This document shows, one piece after another, positions 25,701 through 39,069 of a DNA stretch of 64,000 bases. The translations under genes and the position numbers were made by a program. Within the stretch, counting starts at the first letter, position 1. Every line of letters begins with the position of its first letter. The stretch is from positions 2,554,501 to 2,618,500 of the forward strand of contig OY821779.1 in the NCBI GenBank assembly GCA_963682175.1. Reading direction: 5' to 3'. This DNA comes from Triglochin maritima (Eukaryota; Streptophyta; Magnoliopsida; Alismatales; Juncaginaceae). The notes under the pieces were generated by a model. The model did no database searches, was not told the origin of the DNA, and was given only the letters and a program-made list of their open reading frames with translations.

Positions 25701-27303
25701 TGTATCCCTTTTCAAGACTAATTTCTGAAAAAAATGTAGCTAGAGACTTCCAATGGGAAAGAATATGAGGAGGGTTTACTTGAAGCAGAGGACTCTTTTC
25801 TCTCCGATAAGATTGGGCGCTTGAAAGAGAAGGTTAGTTTTGCAGATTTATCAAAATAATTGTTACTCTATATTTTCTGCACCTCATTATAAGTCGGATC
25901 CAGTTATCCAGATAAATAATTTTTTATTTCTGGTTTTATTTTTTTTAATATAGCCTAGAGGCTCAAAATTGGCATTCACTAAAAAATTCCCCAAGTTTGT
26001 CTATTCAAAATTGTACAACTTGCAATACCTTGGACTTCTTTTTCAGCTATGGCGGTAGATGTTTCCATGCATCACCAACAAATGAGTATCAACATTTAAC
26101 GGAATGTGTTGTTTCTGTGCCTGTTGGCTTTTGGCCCCATAGTGGAAAAGGAAAGTAAAACAAGTAGAAACAATATTATGCACTTGTGTTTGACGATTAA
26201 GAACTACTCTTAGTTGCTAAATCACCATCATCCTTACTGCAACTGTATGAGTGCCGTAACAGACTGTAATTTACTTGTCCAATAGAATCATGGATATTGT
26301 GAACTATACTCTTTAGTCTGTTCATTAAACTAATATTATTTACTTCTTAGCATTCTCTTCAAGGATTTCATGGTTTTTTTCTTGCTTGAAATGTTTATCA
26401 TGAGAGTTCAACTTCGGCCTTGTGGAAAATAGTCTTGTTTCTTAATTATAGCAACTTCATTGAATGTCTAAATTTTAATTCAGGCAAAGAAGATAGAAGA
26501 GAATATCACAATGACTAAGAAAGAGATGACAGAACAAACAGAAGTGGAAGTGCAGCTGAAAGGAAGGCTAGATCAACTTACAGACCGCTTAATACAGAAG
26601 CAAACCCAGGTTATTTTATGTTCTCTAAGATGATTACTTGTTTCTCTTATGGTAAAGACATGGGCAGTCTTAAGTTCAGCTTATTTTGGCCTTGAAGCAG
26701 TTTTTTGTTCCTGAGCTTATTTTGGTTTCAAATTACCGACTAATTCTTGTCAGGTCGAGGCTTTATCTTCAGAGAAAGCGATGCTGCATTTCAGAACAGA
26801 GGTAATCATCAAATTTTGTTGGTGTTTGCCTTTTCGGAGATTTGTGTCTTATCATGTGTACATCACTACTACATTGTCATAACTTAGTTGGCATATTTGC
26901 TACATTTCTACAGGCCACCTTGAGATTTCTCAATGACAATGGTTTACCGTCACAAGCTGCCAATTTGAAGCTTGATGGTGGGAGATTCTCAAACACGGCT
27001 TCAGTAAGTGTTGATATAGGTGGAACATGGGAACCGCCCAATGCAGCGTCAAAGACCATGTCCAGAATCCGATCAGCAGAGAGGCATCTGGATCCATTTT
27101 TTCGGCAGCTGGACGCCATCTTTTGTGCTGGTGCACTGTTCCTGAGGAAGAATCCCATTGCTCAATGTTGGTCTATGGTTTATCTTGTATGTCTGCATTT
27201 TTGGTTTTTGTATGTTCTTTTTTCACATTCCCACGCATCCCGTGGTAATACTTCTGGTGCTGTAGTGTCATTAGAGAACATCAACCAGACCAGTGCTAAT
27301 TGA
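22800..27303 (+). CDS. GC2: Golgin candidate 2, C-terminally anchored Golgi coiled-coil tether
   Basis: Ten exons join in frame to about 604 residues: 22800-22853, 22941-23762, 23927-24037, 24167-24226, 24358-24415, 25488-25540, 25740-25832, 26484-26609, 26754-26801 and 26914-27303. The first residues, MAGWISSKLKVAENLLQQID and then QQAADSLRKN, match the hallmark N-terminus of plant GC2. A low-complexity Ser/Gly-rich stretch follows, then a long coiled coil beginning near ERVRREERRKRMERINAERA and running to about residue 500. The C-terminus has a conserved segment (RSAERHLDPFFRQLDAIFCA) and one hydrophobic span (MVYLVCLHFWFLYVLF) suited to a tail anchor in the Golgi membrane. Golgins of this kind tether vesicles at cisternal rims. 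Intron 5 is unusually long (1072 bases). The gene is intact and converges on the MINU gene. Confidence 0.88.
24700..25250. other. Unexplained insert-like sequence in golgin intron 5
   Basis: This part of the large intron differs in texture from the rest. It carries a minus-strand ORF of 75 codons (24947-24720) with protein-like composition (QPSSPQNTIGDGI, SYLTDFQMPKSFYVKGSIF) and a CCCCCTTAGGGGG palindrome near 24955. I do not recognise the peptide. It could be an organelle-derived or transposon fragment. No target duplication was found. Confidence 0.3.
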
Positions 27304-27715
27304 ATACGGCTTTGTTTTCCACTCTCAAGTTTGGTTTTCGCTGTTGTAAATAAATCTTAACTTCGACGTTGTGTAATTTGTAAGAGAATGTTTCATATCC
27401 ACACAGAAAATGTAATTAAAGCGAGAAAAAAATCCACGATCCCAACAGAAGAACGAAAAAAGATATGGTTTTGGAGGCTACTACCATTTCAACTGGCTTT
27501 CCATTGTGTTAATCGAGCGGACACAAGTAACCGCACAAGTAAATCATTTTTCTTTACAAACATTGAAAGAAACTAAACGCAACGGCAACATCTTATCCTT
27601 TTTTTTTGCCTGAACGCTAATCAATTAATCTCAACTCGTCCTACAATTTTAATTTCATGTTAAATAATGTAAATTCTACAATGGCGGGGAATCAACTCCT
27701 TGAATTTAAACGTAT

Positions 27716-30700
27716 CTAAGGATATCTCCCCCTAAAGTCAGAGGATGAACCAGACATGACATGCTGAGTGCGCTTTCTTTTGTGAGTTTTCCATGAAAAT
27801 CCATCTCCACCCCAACTACTGGTAACACCTTCATCTTCACCTTCATCCCTGCTAGATTGCATGAACCCAGATGAAGGCTCTTGTGGTGTTTGGCTACGGT
27901 AGCCATCGCTCACCTCCTCACTTCCAAAGTATCTGTTTGCCGAATGGTGTGCCCCATTATCAGGGACTGATCCGTTATCATCGTACACATGACCTCTTCT
28001 CCCTCTTGTGGATATGGTTGATGGGTCTTCTCCATCCTCCAACGCTTTCATCCACTGTATATCACTGAGGGTGTCCGCATAAACTACCTCTTTCCGTCGT
28101 CTTTTACCAATGACCAGAGTGCTCGTTATGTCATGCTCAGGTTTCTTCTCTCCTTTCGTGACAGAATAAGCCCATTCAGGTACCTCATGTTCCTCCATTA
28201 ATCTCGATCTATAGCCTTCCTTAAGTCTCCTCTCTTCGTCCATCTTTTCGAATAACCAGAACTCTTCTTCAGTCCGGGCAGCAAGACGGTTAATCTCTCT
28301 TTCACTTGGGACATCTGCACCAAGAGTGCTTGTTCCACGGCGCATGATCTCCTGTAACATTTCTCTCCTGTCTTGAGCTGTGCATATAGTCAACGAGCAG
28401 AGTCAAAAGTCAGAACATGAGGGCTATCTTATACAAGCTACAAACCACTGAAACACTATACTCACACTCCAACATCACCATTCGAGCAAAATATAACCTA
28501 TAATGCTGAAAAATAAGTGAACAACGATGACAACAAGAAAATCATGTATACAGTATAAAAGCGAACCTGTAGAAGTGTTATTAAACAACCCAGCCTGGAT
28601 TACTTTAGCATCAATGCCCATTTTCTGTTTGGCACGTTCCAGAATCTCCTCTTCTATGGACCCAACACTAACTAACACAAAAACTCGAACTTCTTTCTTT
28701 TGCCCAATACGGTGGGCACGATCTTCAGCCTGCTGATCCATTTGAGGGTTCCAATCACTGTCGAATATTATTACAGTATCTGCAGTTTGCAAATTAAGCC
28801 CGAGCCCACCAGCACGTGTGCTGAGCAGAAACATAAAAAAGGGAGAGTCAGGTGCATTAAACTGTTTGAGCAAAGTTCCTCGTTCTTCAGTTTTTGTAGA
28901 ACCATCCAATCTAAGATATTTGAAGCCATGCAACTGTAGGTAAATTTCAAGAATATCAATGAGACGAGTCATTTGAGAGAAAAGCAAGATTCTGTGGTCA
29001 GCTCTCTGTAGCTTTGGAAGTAAGCGATCAAGAAGCTCAAATTTTCCAGAAGCTCTAACAATTTCTTCCTTACGCCATAAGTTATATTCACCAACAAATA
29101 GATAGGGATGGTTGCAACATTTTCTTAATTGCATAGACAAATTCTGAAGACTCTTGGATTTTCCTGTTCCTGCATGTTTCAGCATAGATTTTTTTTAGAT
29201 GTTCTATTGCAGAAAATCAGAAGAGGTAGGTGAGGAATATGTTATATAGCAGGAAGTCATGACCAATGGACTTTATGTGATCAAATATGCAATTCAAGGT
29301 AAAAAAATTCAATAAAATTTAAGATATTATAACCACAAGAGGTTAAAAGGCAGAGGTTTTATTTGTAAATGACTGATGCGAGAACAGTTTACTCATGAGA
29401 GGGTTCCAAAAATTGTTTCAAAAATCAATTTAGCCGAGAGCAATGGATCAGAGCTGCAATGAAGACGGCTTAATTTTACATTTGGTTGTATAGCATGGAT
29501 CATCTGCTATTTTAGATTGTTCGAGTGGTTAAAGCATACAAGCAAAAATACCAACTGGAAAGTGAAAAATGCCATCCCAATCATAAATTAAAATTAGTGG
29601 AGTAGTAAATACCTGAATCCAGTCCAACCCTTCCAATGCCTGTGACTTGCTGATAATATGCCTTTTGCCATGCTGAGAGATCACACTTCAGGATGACTTG
29701 TGTTTTTCCAGGAAGATATTTCTCAACTTCATCTTTTTTCCTCCTCAACAAAAATGGCCTAATAACCTACAGCAGCACATAACAAATAAAGTTGACAAAA
29801 AACACAATTTACACAATAATGAAAAAATAGAGACAATGATTACTTGATGCAGACGGCGGATAATCAAGAGCTCTTCCTCATCCGTGAGAGAAACATCACA
29901 TTTGTCAGCAAATGGTGCGTTAAACCACTCCTCGAAATTCTGAACTGAGTTAAAAATAGTAGGAAGAAGAAAATTGAGTAAAGCCCACAACTCCTGCAGA
30001 CTGTTCTGTATGGGAGTGCCAGTTAGCAAAAGTCTGCGTCGAATTCGGTACCTGCAAGTAAAAGGAAAAATATCTCAGGCATTTTTTTGGATCGGTTCAC
30101 AAACTATAGAATCAAAAATATGAAAAATCACATTGCCAATGCATGTGTTATGGGCAGTTGACATGTTCTGTGCACATGGTGGCATAAACAAAGAGTACAA
30201 AGTAGGCTTGTCACAGGTCTGGCAATCACATTGTGACTTGTAACTTTTTCTGTATATGATACAAAATGAATTATATCAAAAGGTTTACTTGCAAAAAAAT
30301 CATATCAAAAGGCGGATATTCGATAATGAAAAAAGAGAGAAAAAGCACGGTGGGCAAATATGAAAGCCTGAAATTGCAATTCGTAAGAAACTAAACATAA
30401 TTCATCCTCCTCCAGACAAGATTTTAATAAGAAAAGGATGGAAGGAGTTAGGCGACTGTTTCCTTTTTTTTCTTCAATGATTACAATGCAATTTAATGAA
30501 ATTGTTTTAATATAGAATATCAAATGGCAGGAGCAAACATGTTGTATGCCAAACAACAAAAACATACCCTGACACCAAGGTCCGAGCAAGAGCACACTCA
30601 TGGTTTTTCAGACGATGGCCTTCATCAACAATCATATAAAACCAGTGAATTTTTTTCAGGAATGCCTTGTCACGCATGATGAGATCATAGTGTGTAATCA

Positions 30701-33700
30701 TCACATTGAATTTTCCTTGTCCAGAATACTCTTCTCTTATAGCTTTCCTCTCATCAAGACGCCCATCATATAGAACGGCTACAATACTAAAAACAAAACA
30801 TTGTTAAAATAAAAGCAGAACACAGATAAAGAAACAATCATTCACTAAATAAAATGACTACCTAGGTGCCCATGCTGCAAATTCATTTACCCAGTTTGGT
30901 AATACTGCCTTTGGAGCAATAATCAGGTGTGGACCAGTCACATCCTTGTTCTCCATCAAATATGCAACCAAAGCTATGGTCTGTATCGTCTTACCTAGGC
31001 CCATTTCGTCAGCCAGAATACCATTTAAATTGTTGTTGAATAATGAAAGCATCCATTGAAGACCTTCCAACTGGTATGGTCTCAACTCACCACCCTGGAG
31101 CATTGATGGTTGTTCTGTTACCTGTTCATATGAAGGTCAAACTCAGTCACTCATTCTACCACTAAGAAAGAAAAATTACTTTATTTAGAGATAGCAAAAG
31201 CAAACATCATTTCCCCCTCTATTCTAAATAAATTGTTAAATAGCAGTGCTAAGGGTTGTTGACCAAACGATATAGCAAAATAAATCAATTAACTCAAAGG
31301 CTTATTTATAATGACTAGTTTCATGTGACATTTACATACTAGATTTAGACAAACCTGTCCAAAGGTTACTCCCATGTCCAAATGTCTAGAATTAAGGTGG
31401 TTCAACCCAATACCCTCCCATCTCAAGAAGTGATAAAATGTAAGTCACACAAAGAACTAACCGATTTCAAACCAACCTATACACCAACACTGAATTGAAG
31501 TACACAACTTTTAATGAGGAACACACTCTTAGACACCATTTAGTTGATAGTCAATCTAATGATCCAAATTAAAAATAAAAAACTCAACCGATCCACACCA
31601 CTAGGCAATAGAATAAAATAAGTATTGGAGATCAACATCATCATCTCACCTTCACTAAAGATCTAAAATTTGATGGCTTTATTTCACCTAGAACTACCAC
31701 GTCAAAATCCAACCATATATAAGATCCAATAGTTAGAAGCAATTATTGCTTAATACTCCAACAAATCCAACCATCTATTAGTTAACACTGTAGCCATCCA
31801 AGTACCCATGTGTAGTTCTTCAACCTGCATGTAAGTAGGAACACCCATTTTAACCTATAAATAGAGGACAATTCTACACCAATTGTATGTTGAATTCAAG
31901 GTAAGATATTATCTACGCTAAAGTTATCCTAAACTGTCCTAAAGTTAACTTATGGTCTAAGACTCTAAATTATCTCAATTTCACCCAATCATTAGTTTAC
32001 TTTGGATTTTTATCAAGTCTTGAAAGATCAATAGTTGAATCTTTTTTTAAGCGCAAGAGCAGCCTTTGGCAAGAGTGTCCACACATGGTAAACGATTATG
32101 AAATATGACAACATTAAGATGAATAGAGGGAAACGGCAACCTACTTATAAAAAGGCTTAAAGAAAATATAGTTTGTCCTACTGCAATGGCTATACATCAA
32201 TGTAATGAGATGGTGATGGAAACGTGGATTGTATCAGATGGTACATAACAAAGAAAAGAAATGAAAGAACACTTAAACCAAAATTAGTTGAATAAAATCA
32301 AATCGGGCATTAAACAATGTGAAAAGTAAAGTAATGGTTAGCATTGCTTGAATCAAATTTCAACGGTATATATCATTTGAGGGTAAGGCAGCATGGATGG
32401 ACTCGCGATAAGTCATAACTTTCACTCTCACGTATTCTTATGAAAACTGAAACCAGTATCATAGTGCAAGTGATTACCTTTTCTTGAATTGAATGCACAG
32501 CAGAAATATATTGCCTCTGACCTTCAAGCAGATCATTAGACTTCACACGGGAAATATCCTCTTCATTATTATCATCTGTTTCCTCATCAGGCGACAACTC
32601 CTCATGGGTCACACTCTTAGAAGGTTTAACAGCTTCAATACTGTCAAATTGTTCTGCATCTTTTTGTTTCTGAACAGCAGCCCCAAGGCGACCAAGAAGT
32701 TCATTTGTTTTCCCGAGAAGCATAGTAAGTCTTTCATTCTTGCTTTCTTCTACCATCTGCATATATGCTTCTTGATCATCTGCTTTTAAAGCTTGAAACC
32801 TCAGCTTTTCAGCTCTGGTGGCACGTTGCCTCTGCCTTCCATGCCATGCCTGTTCCAAAGAAGAAGAATCAAGATGCAGGACAGAGAAAATGCAACACCC
32901 TAAATCCCACTAGTTTGACTGGCAACATGGATTCTTCGCCATCAAGCTCTGCACATGATTTGCAAACTCACACGACACGAACATGCAAACTCCAACAACA
33001 AATCATGGATCTTTCTGAGGGCATCTTAACGTTATTGAATGGATGGAACATACAAATATAAGAGCTGGTAGATCTTTATTCAGCTATTTTAAATTGACTG
33101 TTGGATCAGAAGGTTGTTGACATGTTTAAAAGAAATACACGGAAAACATCTTTTGAGGAAAGAAACAAAGGCAGAACATAGGCATGAGAAGGATGTCAAT
33201 CTTTTCTTAATTATTTTTTGAAGAGCAGATTCAACTGAAAAGGTTAGTCTACCATGTAACTTATCATAGTATCATACCATGCATGTTTTCAAGGCAAAAA
33301 CAATGATCTACAATATGCTATGAAAGCATTCAGTGAGAAATATTTATCTGATAAGAAGATATTAGAGGTTGGTGGCTAACTGTATGGTTTGAATATGATA
33401 TAAAAATATCACCGTATTAGAGTATACTGTAGCAAGGAAACAATTACATGGAAAAGTTTTGGATACTGTCTTTGAGAATGGAAATAGAGGGATAGTTATT
33501 TAACATTATGAAATAGCACATTCGCTTTATTAAGTTCACAAAATCATCTTGTTTCTGTTTTAACTGAGCCGATGCCCTATAGTAATATTATTAGAAGTGA
33601 ATAAAAATACTGTCATATATGATAAGCTAATGATTACTTTACCTGTATTCCATCATTTCTCTGCTTTCTCCGTTTGAGAGTAGCTTGCCCTTGTAATTGA

Positions 33701-35701
33701 TATTCACGGACAGCATTTAAAATATCTGCAAAAAATCTCCTCTTTCTGGTTTCAATGCTGTTTCTTTCTTCTTCTTCTAACCTGGACAATCTCTGCATGG
33801 AGGAAAAAAAAGGTTGGAACATTTATATACCAAGGAAAAGAAATGAAATAACAAATGAAGTTGCAATAAGACATCACAAACAAACAAAAAACCTCAGCAT
33901 CCCTTTTCTTGCGTTGACGATCATCAGCTTCCATAGCAAAAGAATCTCCTACTCCATACGGAATATAGGGATGCCTAAGACGCGTCATTCCCCAATCAAA
34001 CAACATCTTGTCTGGATGTGCGCATTTCTCATGTAACCAGTACTCTGAACTAACCTCAGATCGGACTTTTTTCTGTAAGTCTGCCAACTGGCAAGTAGCA
34101 AGATACATCAACAAAAATTGATGCTTAAATTATCAAACAAAATGCTCATAAGTGAACACATGCATACTACGATTGAGATACACAACAATTTGTGTCGGAA
34201 TGCTAAATTTGCCCGTTTAGATAATGCAAGCTTACATTTACCTCCTGTTTCTAATCTTTGCTTACTTCTGAGTTCTTCTCAACTGTCATCTAAATTTACA
34301 AAAAAAACTATTTTCTGTAGTATTTTGGTGAAAATTTTGTGGCTGGTAAAATTCTTCTTCATTTTACTTGTGATTGCCTAATATGTCTATACTGCCTCAA
34401 CTCTTTGTATTTTTTTCGTAACCTGAGCTAAATGTATCGAGATGAACAGTGGGATAATGTCTCCACAATTGCGCAAGGAACTTGCAATTTCTTTGGGCCT
34501 CTATCGGAACAGGATGCTCCTTTTCGACCCTTATAAGCTTTCTGTTTTGCTTTATTGAAATTTCATTTTCGAAACAAGAATATGCATTAATAATTTCAAA
34601 ATAGAATTCTAGGTAGCTGGTTACATGGCTGCAGTAATACCTTCAGCCCGTAAAGCTCAAGCAAGCACTTCATCTGCAAATCCTCACCCAGACTAGAAGG
34701 TAAACCTGATGCCAGGAATTTAAAAAACCATTGTAGTCATAGCTCATAAGTCATAAGTGCTACCAGTCAATTAAATCATAAAAATCAGTCTCCGTATTTG
34801 CATGGTGATTTCTACTTGGCAAGTCACTTGCAGAAATAGGTATAAAGAAAATGAAACCAAGGAAAAAAATATCATCATATGTGCAAAGGACAGACTGTTG
34901 AACCAGTCATCTCCAACTAATCAAACCAGTGGTGGAAAATTGGAATTCTTTACACGGATTGGAAAGAAAGAAAAAACCTTCAAGTTCTGATAGACGATGT
35001 TGGATGCAACTCTGGAAGCGACTCTCTCTCCAGTTATCCAATGTAGAACTAGATGTACACATGGTCTGCTGCTCCATTAGTGCCGCTTCAAAGTCATCCA
35101 TCAACGAGTCCCTATTCGAATCATTTTCCTTCTGCATAACGAAATTAACAGGAAAAAACCTCATTAAACATAATATGCAAAGATCCTTATGAAACACATC
35201 ACCACCTTCGTTTTACTGCGTAGAATCACTACCTCAATTGTTTTGCTTAAAATTAAGGTTGAACAAAAACTCCAAACAATACCAACATATCTCATACCAT
35301 ACACAGCTTCTTTTTTCCTAATAAACTCCAAAAAACAACCAATAACTGCAAGATCAAGGTAATTGAAGTAAAGCCCTAAAATCCGCGATTCTTCCCCAAA
35401 ACAACACAAAATCCTCAAACAAGAACTTCTCACGAACAAAAGCAACACCAAACGAAGCAAGGAGCGCACTCACATCACCATAACCAACTTCACCGGAACC
35501 GCCACCGGTTTCCCAAAGATAGATATCGGAGACGGCGTCGGACACCTCGACGGGCAGGGGAAGGTTCCTGGAGATGTAATTTAGGGCGCAGATGAGCGTC
35601 TTCGTCTGCGCCGCGCGGGTCCCATTCCCGTCCCCTTCCTCGTCCCGCTTGGCTCCTCCGTCGGGTGGGGGAATGGAGTTCTCGAGTTGCGCCGCCGCCA
35701 T
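27716..35701 (-). CDS. CHR12: SWI2/SNF2 chromatin-remodelling ATPase of the MINU/CHR12-CHR23 type
   Basis: Twelve exons join in frame to about 1089 residues: 35701-35474, 35131-34978, 34705-34641, 34087-33893, 33792-33643, 32849-32478, 31121-30862, 30786-30568, 30051-29844, 29766-29613, 29169-28567 and 28377-27716. Domain order: an N-terminal helical region; a charged HSA-like segment ([20 protein letters not shown]); the SNF2 ATPase with [11 protein letters not shown] (Walker A), VDEGHRL (DEGH box) and TGTPIQN; then helicase-C motifs ending in [15 protein letters not shown]. The C-terminal tail is charged and lacks a bromodomain, which fits the MINU subfamily rather than BRM. Length is close to Arabidopsis CHR12. 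These ATPases act in nuclear SWI/SNF complexes that control growth arrest and meristem maintenance. Intron 6 (31122-32477) is long. CHR12 and CHR23 cannot be separated by eye. Confidence 0.9.
31122..32477. other. Long intron 6 of the MINU gene, possible LTR remnant
   Basis: No exon can be read in these 1356 bases. Near 31855-31920 there is a CCTATAAATAGAGG stretch followed by a CAATTGTATGTTGAATTC-like region, which resembles the TATA/R part of a retrotransposon LTR, but no paired terminal repeat was found. Confidence 0.25.
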
Positions 35702-35777
35702 CGGATCTCCGGCGAGAGGAGTTTGGGTTGGAGATGGCGAAACGACGCGCCAATTTTTGGGAGGTTTGGGTTTGGGG

Positions 35778-35785
35778 TATTTATA
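35778..35785 (-). promoter_or_regulatory. TATA box of the MINU gene
   Basis: TATAAATA on the minus strand, 77 bases upstream of the ATG at 35701, in GC-rich sequence where such a motif is unlikely by chance. This would place transcription start at about 35750. Confidence 0.5.
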
Positions 35786-36918
35786 CGGATCGATGGATTC
35801 GCTCGATCGCTCCGGACTTGGTTGGGTTGGGTTGGGTTCGCCGTTCGCTTTGAGCGTGGACGAGGGCGAGGTGAGAACTGCAATATGTTGTGGGCCTTTT
35901 TTAATATTTACCTTTAATTAATGCAAAACTGAGTCTCGAATAAAAAGAAATGCACTGGGATATTTGCAGTTATAAGCTTTTTAGTTTTTAATATTTCTGG
36001 GTCTTGTAAAGTAGATGGGCTTAGTGTGCCTAATGAACATGTAGATTTCGGCGTACGATGGATGGATAATAATTCAACAAAGAAAACTTTCATAACATAT
36101 ACAAGATCACGACGATTAATCCCAAGTTTTCCAGAGCTGAACTACTTAGTTCGCTACATTACTTTGCGTTGGTCGTAACATAAGTTGTGTTGTTTACGTT
36201 GAGTATCTATTGTCATTGGAATGTTGTGAATCGTTGCCACTTCACGAAGAAACTCCATATTAATATCACGATTGATAACCGTTCGAATTGGAATTTGAAT
36301 CATGCCTCTGAATTTATGAGAAGAGAGAAATGTTTGTCAAAATAGTAACGAAGAAGTACTTTTCACACATAAGTTCAGCGTTAAGCACAACTGAGTGAAC
36401 TGACGATGCGATGTGAAGATTGCATTTGCAGGTCACGTTCTGAATTTAGACCAATAAAATATTTAGTATAGGTTCTCTGAAGAGGGCGGCCGACCTGCTT
36501 CCACACTCTCGATTTAAAAGAGTGCATTGAGCACTTCACTTCTACTACTACTATGAACGTCACCTATCAAACCGTGATTACTGCAGTCTGTGTAGACACT
36601 CCTCAGCTATCATACCCAGGTTCTACGCCCACTACACTGCGCTAGGGAGGACGAGGATGCACAAAAGCGTGGGGACCTAGAAGTGACGCGTGAAAATGAG
36701 ATGCAGGAGCGAATTAGGAGCACTGACGATAGTATGCCACGTGGTGGAACTTGTCACGCCAAAATATTTTGTTACGAAGCCATATAAGCGGGGATTTCAA
36801 GAACTCAGGATATAAATCGGTTTATGTAACTACTTGGATGAACCGTGATTTTACACCATATCATTTATATTAACGAATAAATTAACCAACTATTTCAAAA
36901 AATATAGTATTAAATAAA
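35786..36918. other. Intergenic region upstream of the MINU gene
   Basis: Promoter-proximal sequence followed by about 1 kb with no recognisable gene. A moderately GC-rich patch at about 36590-36750 has no convincing ORF. Confidence 0.4.
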
Positions 36919-37201
36919 AAGTTAATTACAATTTTTTTCTCATAAACTATATCTTGATATCACTTTGCATTCCTAAACTTTCAAAGTTGATAGTTACCCC
37001 ACCTCCCCTCCCACCGTTTTGCAACATTTTTGTCTCAATGAACTTTAATAATCCATTATTTAAACTTACATTCGGGTTTTTTGCATTTTTTTGTTGTATC
37101 CCAATTTTTTAAGTTCAGAGAGTTAATTGTCAACTTTGAAAATTCAGATGTGCAAAGTGATTTCAAGTTATAGTTCAAGAGAAGTAAAGTGTAATTGACC
37201 C
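36919..37201. mobile_element. Foldback Mutator-type MITE, short copy
   Basis: The two halves are inverted repeats of each other: a GTTAATTACAA start and a TGTAATTGACCC end, with ATCACTTTGCA and TGCAAAGTGAT segments inside. An exact 9-bp duplication TTAAATAAA flanks it (36910-36918 and 37202-37210). It belongs to the same family as the element at 41839-42370. Confidence 0.72.
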
Positions 37202-37326
37202 TTAAATAAACAAACTTTTGGAAACAAAGCTTAAAACTTCCAACGGTTTGATGTGATAGCTTTATCATTATTGCTCTAGATACTAATATTTTGTTGGTAA
37301 AAATATGGTTAAATTTTTTAAAAAAT

Positions 37327-39058
37327 AATCTCACTGTAAACCTCGTTAAGAAACATTTCAAATACTAAACTCGCTGCCACTGTATCGCGACATGTAAAGA
37401 AATGAAGAATTTCATAGAACTCAGCAATTGAGATGTTGAGTCTTGAGACTTAGAATTTTCTCTATACAACCAGGAGTGTGTGTTGTTTGTTTGGAGTCCA
37501 AATTGAACTCGACATTTGCAACGTCGAGTTCATGTCCCAGAACTCGGTAAAGACAACACCAGTTCTAGCTCTTAGAAATTTTGTCGCACATACATGAGAT
37601 ATGGATGAGCCGAACATGACTTATCAATTTCGAGAAATGTAGTAATGCATTATCCAGATCGAGTAATGTTGCAATTTGGTCTACAACAGCACATTTCGGA
37701 CCTAATGAGAAAACATGTGGTGAAATCAGCTCACGACAGTGTAGACGTGAATTGGCTAGTAAAAAATTCTAATTTTATTGAACATTGGTCTCACGGGAAG
37801 AGAGCATGTACAATTTCAGCGTCCAGCGCTAGGTACCAATCCTATAAATAGTAACCGATTATATATGGAATTGTATTGAAACATTTTGATACGTTGGATT
37901 GTTCCCAACACTTTGGTTCATAAATCGATGACATACAAACCACGAGCGGATAGGAAACAATGGATGGTAATAATTCAAGTGTTGTTTTATTAATTTGATG
38001 TTTAATACATGTGTTTGATATGTTGTTAATGTATCTTTTATTTTAAGTGCATCAGGTTTACGAGTTTCACGAGGAATTCCACAAGATCCATGGAGTGATC
38101 AAAGATCACAAGTAAGTGTCGTCACTGATTGTGAAAAGGTGGAGGACAAAACAAAGATTTTCCTAACGTGTTTTGGTGCCCAAGACTCCACGGTACGGTT
38201 GAGTTAAGATCGAGGAGAAGAAGAATGGGGGGTGATACTATAATTCCACCTAACACATAAGTGTGGACACGATCTGACTCATGACACAAGAGATGCTGGA
38301 AATGTTGAACGAAAGAGATGCTGGAAATGTTGGACGATGTGGTGGCCGCGGGCATAGTAGAGGACGTGCTCAGACACGACCTAAAAAGAATAAAAGATTG
38401 AAAGTCATTTAGGGTAGAAGGTCACACATAATGTTATTGAGCTTGATCTTACATTTTGTTTTCTAATGTCAAACTCTTCGTAATGCTTGAGATTTATTGG
38501 AAAAAATCACTTAAATTCTAATTTTGCGGTTGTGCTTTTGATTGACTAATGAAATGTGATTGAATGATTTGAACTCCAAAACTGTTATACAGAACTCCGC
38601 CGAATTGGCAATCCGATTTCTATGAAATGAACGCGGCGTTGCAACCGCCGAGTTCAATTCAGACTCCAAACTGACAACCAAATTTCTAAATGTTAGAACT
38701 AGACGTTGTACATGAATTCTTTGAAATGAACTCGACGTTGCAAATGTCGAGTCCCATTTATACTCCAATCTATCAATGCACACTCTTGTCGGTGCGGTAA
38801 AATTTTTAAGTGTTAGAATTCAACGTTGTGTTTACCGAGTTCTGGGACATGAACTCGGTGTTGCAAATGTCAGGTTTAATTTTGACTCCAAACAAAAATA
38901 CACACTCTTGACTGTGCGAAGAAAATTCTAAGTCGTGGAACTCTACATCTTAATTGTCAAATTCTGTGAAATTCTTAATTTCTTAAATCCAAAATCCATT
39001 GTTGTCACATGTCACGGCATGGTTGAGAAATATTTCTGGGGAGATTTATAATAAGAAT
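37327..39058. mobile_element. Mutator-like element with long terminal inverted repeats and a plant-mobile-domain remnant
   Basis: The left about 270 bases (37327-37600) reappear inverted at the right (about 38790-39058). Shared landmarks are ACATTTGCAAC, GAGTTCATGTCCCAGAACTC, GAGTGTGT and TTAGAATTTTCT. Outermost bases align as AATCTCACTGTAAACCTC against ATTCTTATTATAAATCTC. An exact 11-bp duplication TTTTAAAAAAT lies at 37316-37326 and 39059-39069, in the 9-11 bp range of Mutator-like elements, although it is AT-rich. The right terminal module is partly repeated in tandem (38560-38960). The interior holds a plant-mobile-domain fragment. Confidence 0.7.
37645..37848 (+). pseudogene. Plant mobile domain (MAIN-like) C-terminal fragment
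   Basis: The reading frame MHYPDRVMLQFGLQQHI followed by VDVNWLVKNSNFIEHW resembles the C-terminal end of plant mobile domain proteins, in which a PDRVxRQFG motif precedes a DxxW...YIxxW segment. Only this end remains. The rest of the domain and a transposase are missing, so it is best seen as captured or decayed transposon coding sequence inside the surrounding Mutator-like element. Confidence 0.6.
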
Positions 39059-39069
39059 TTTTAAAAAAT

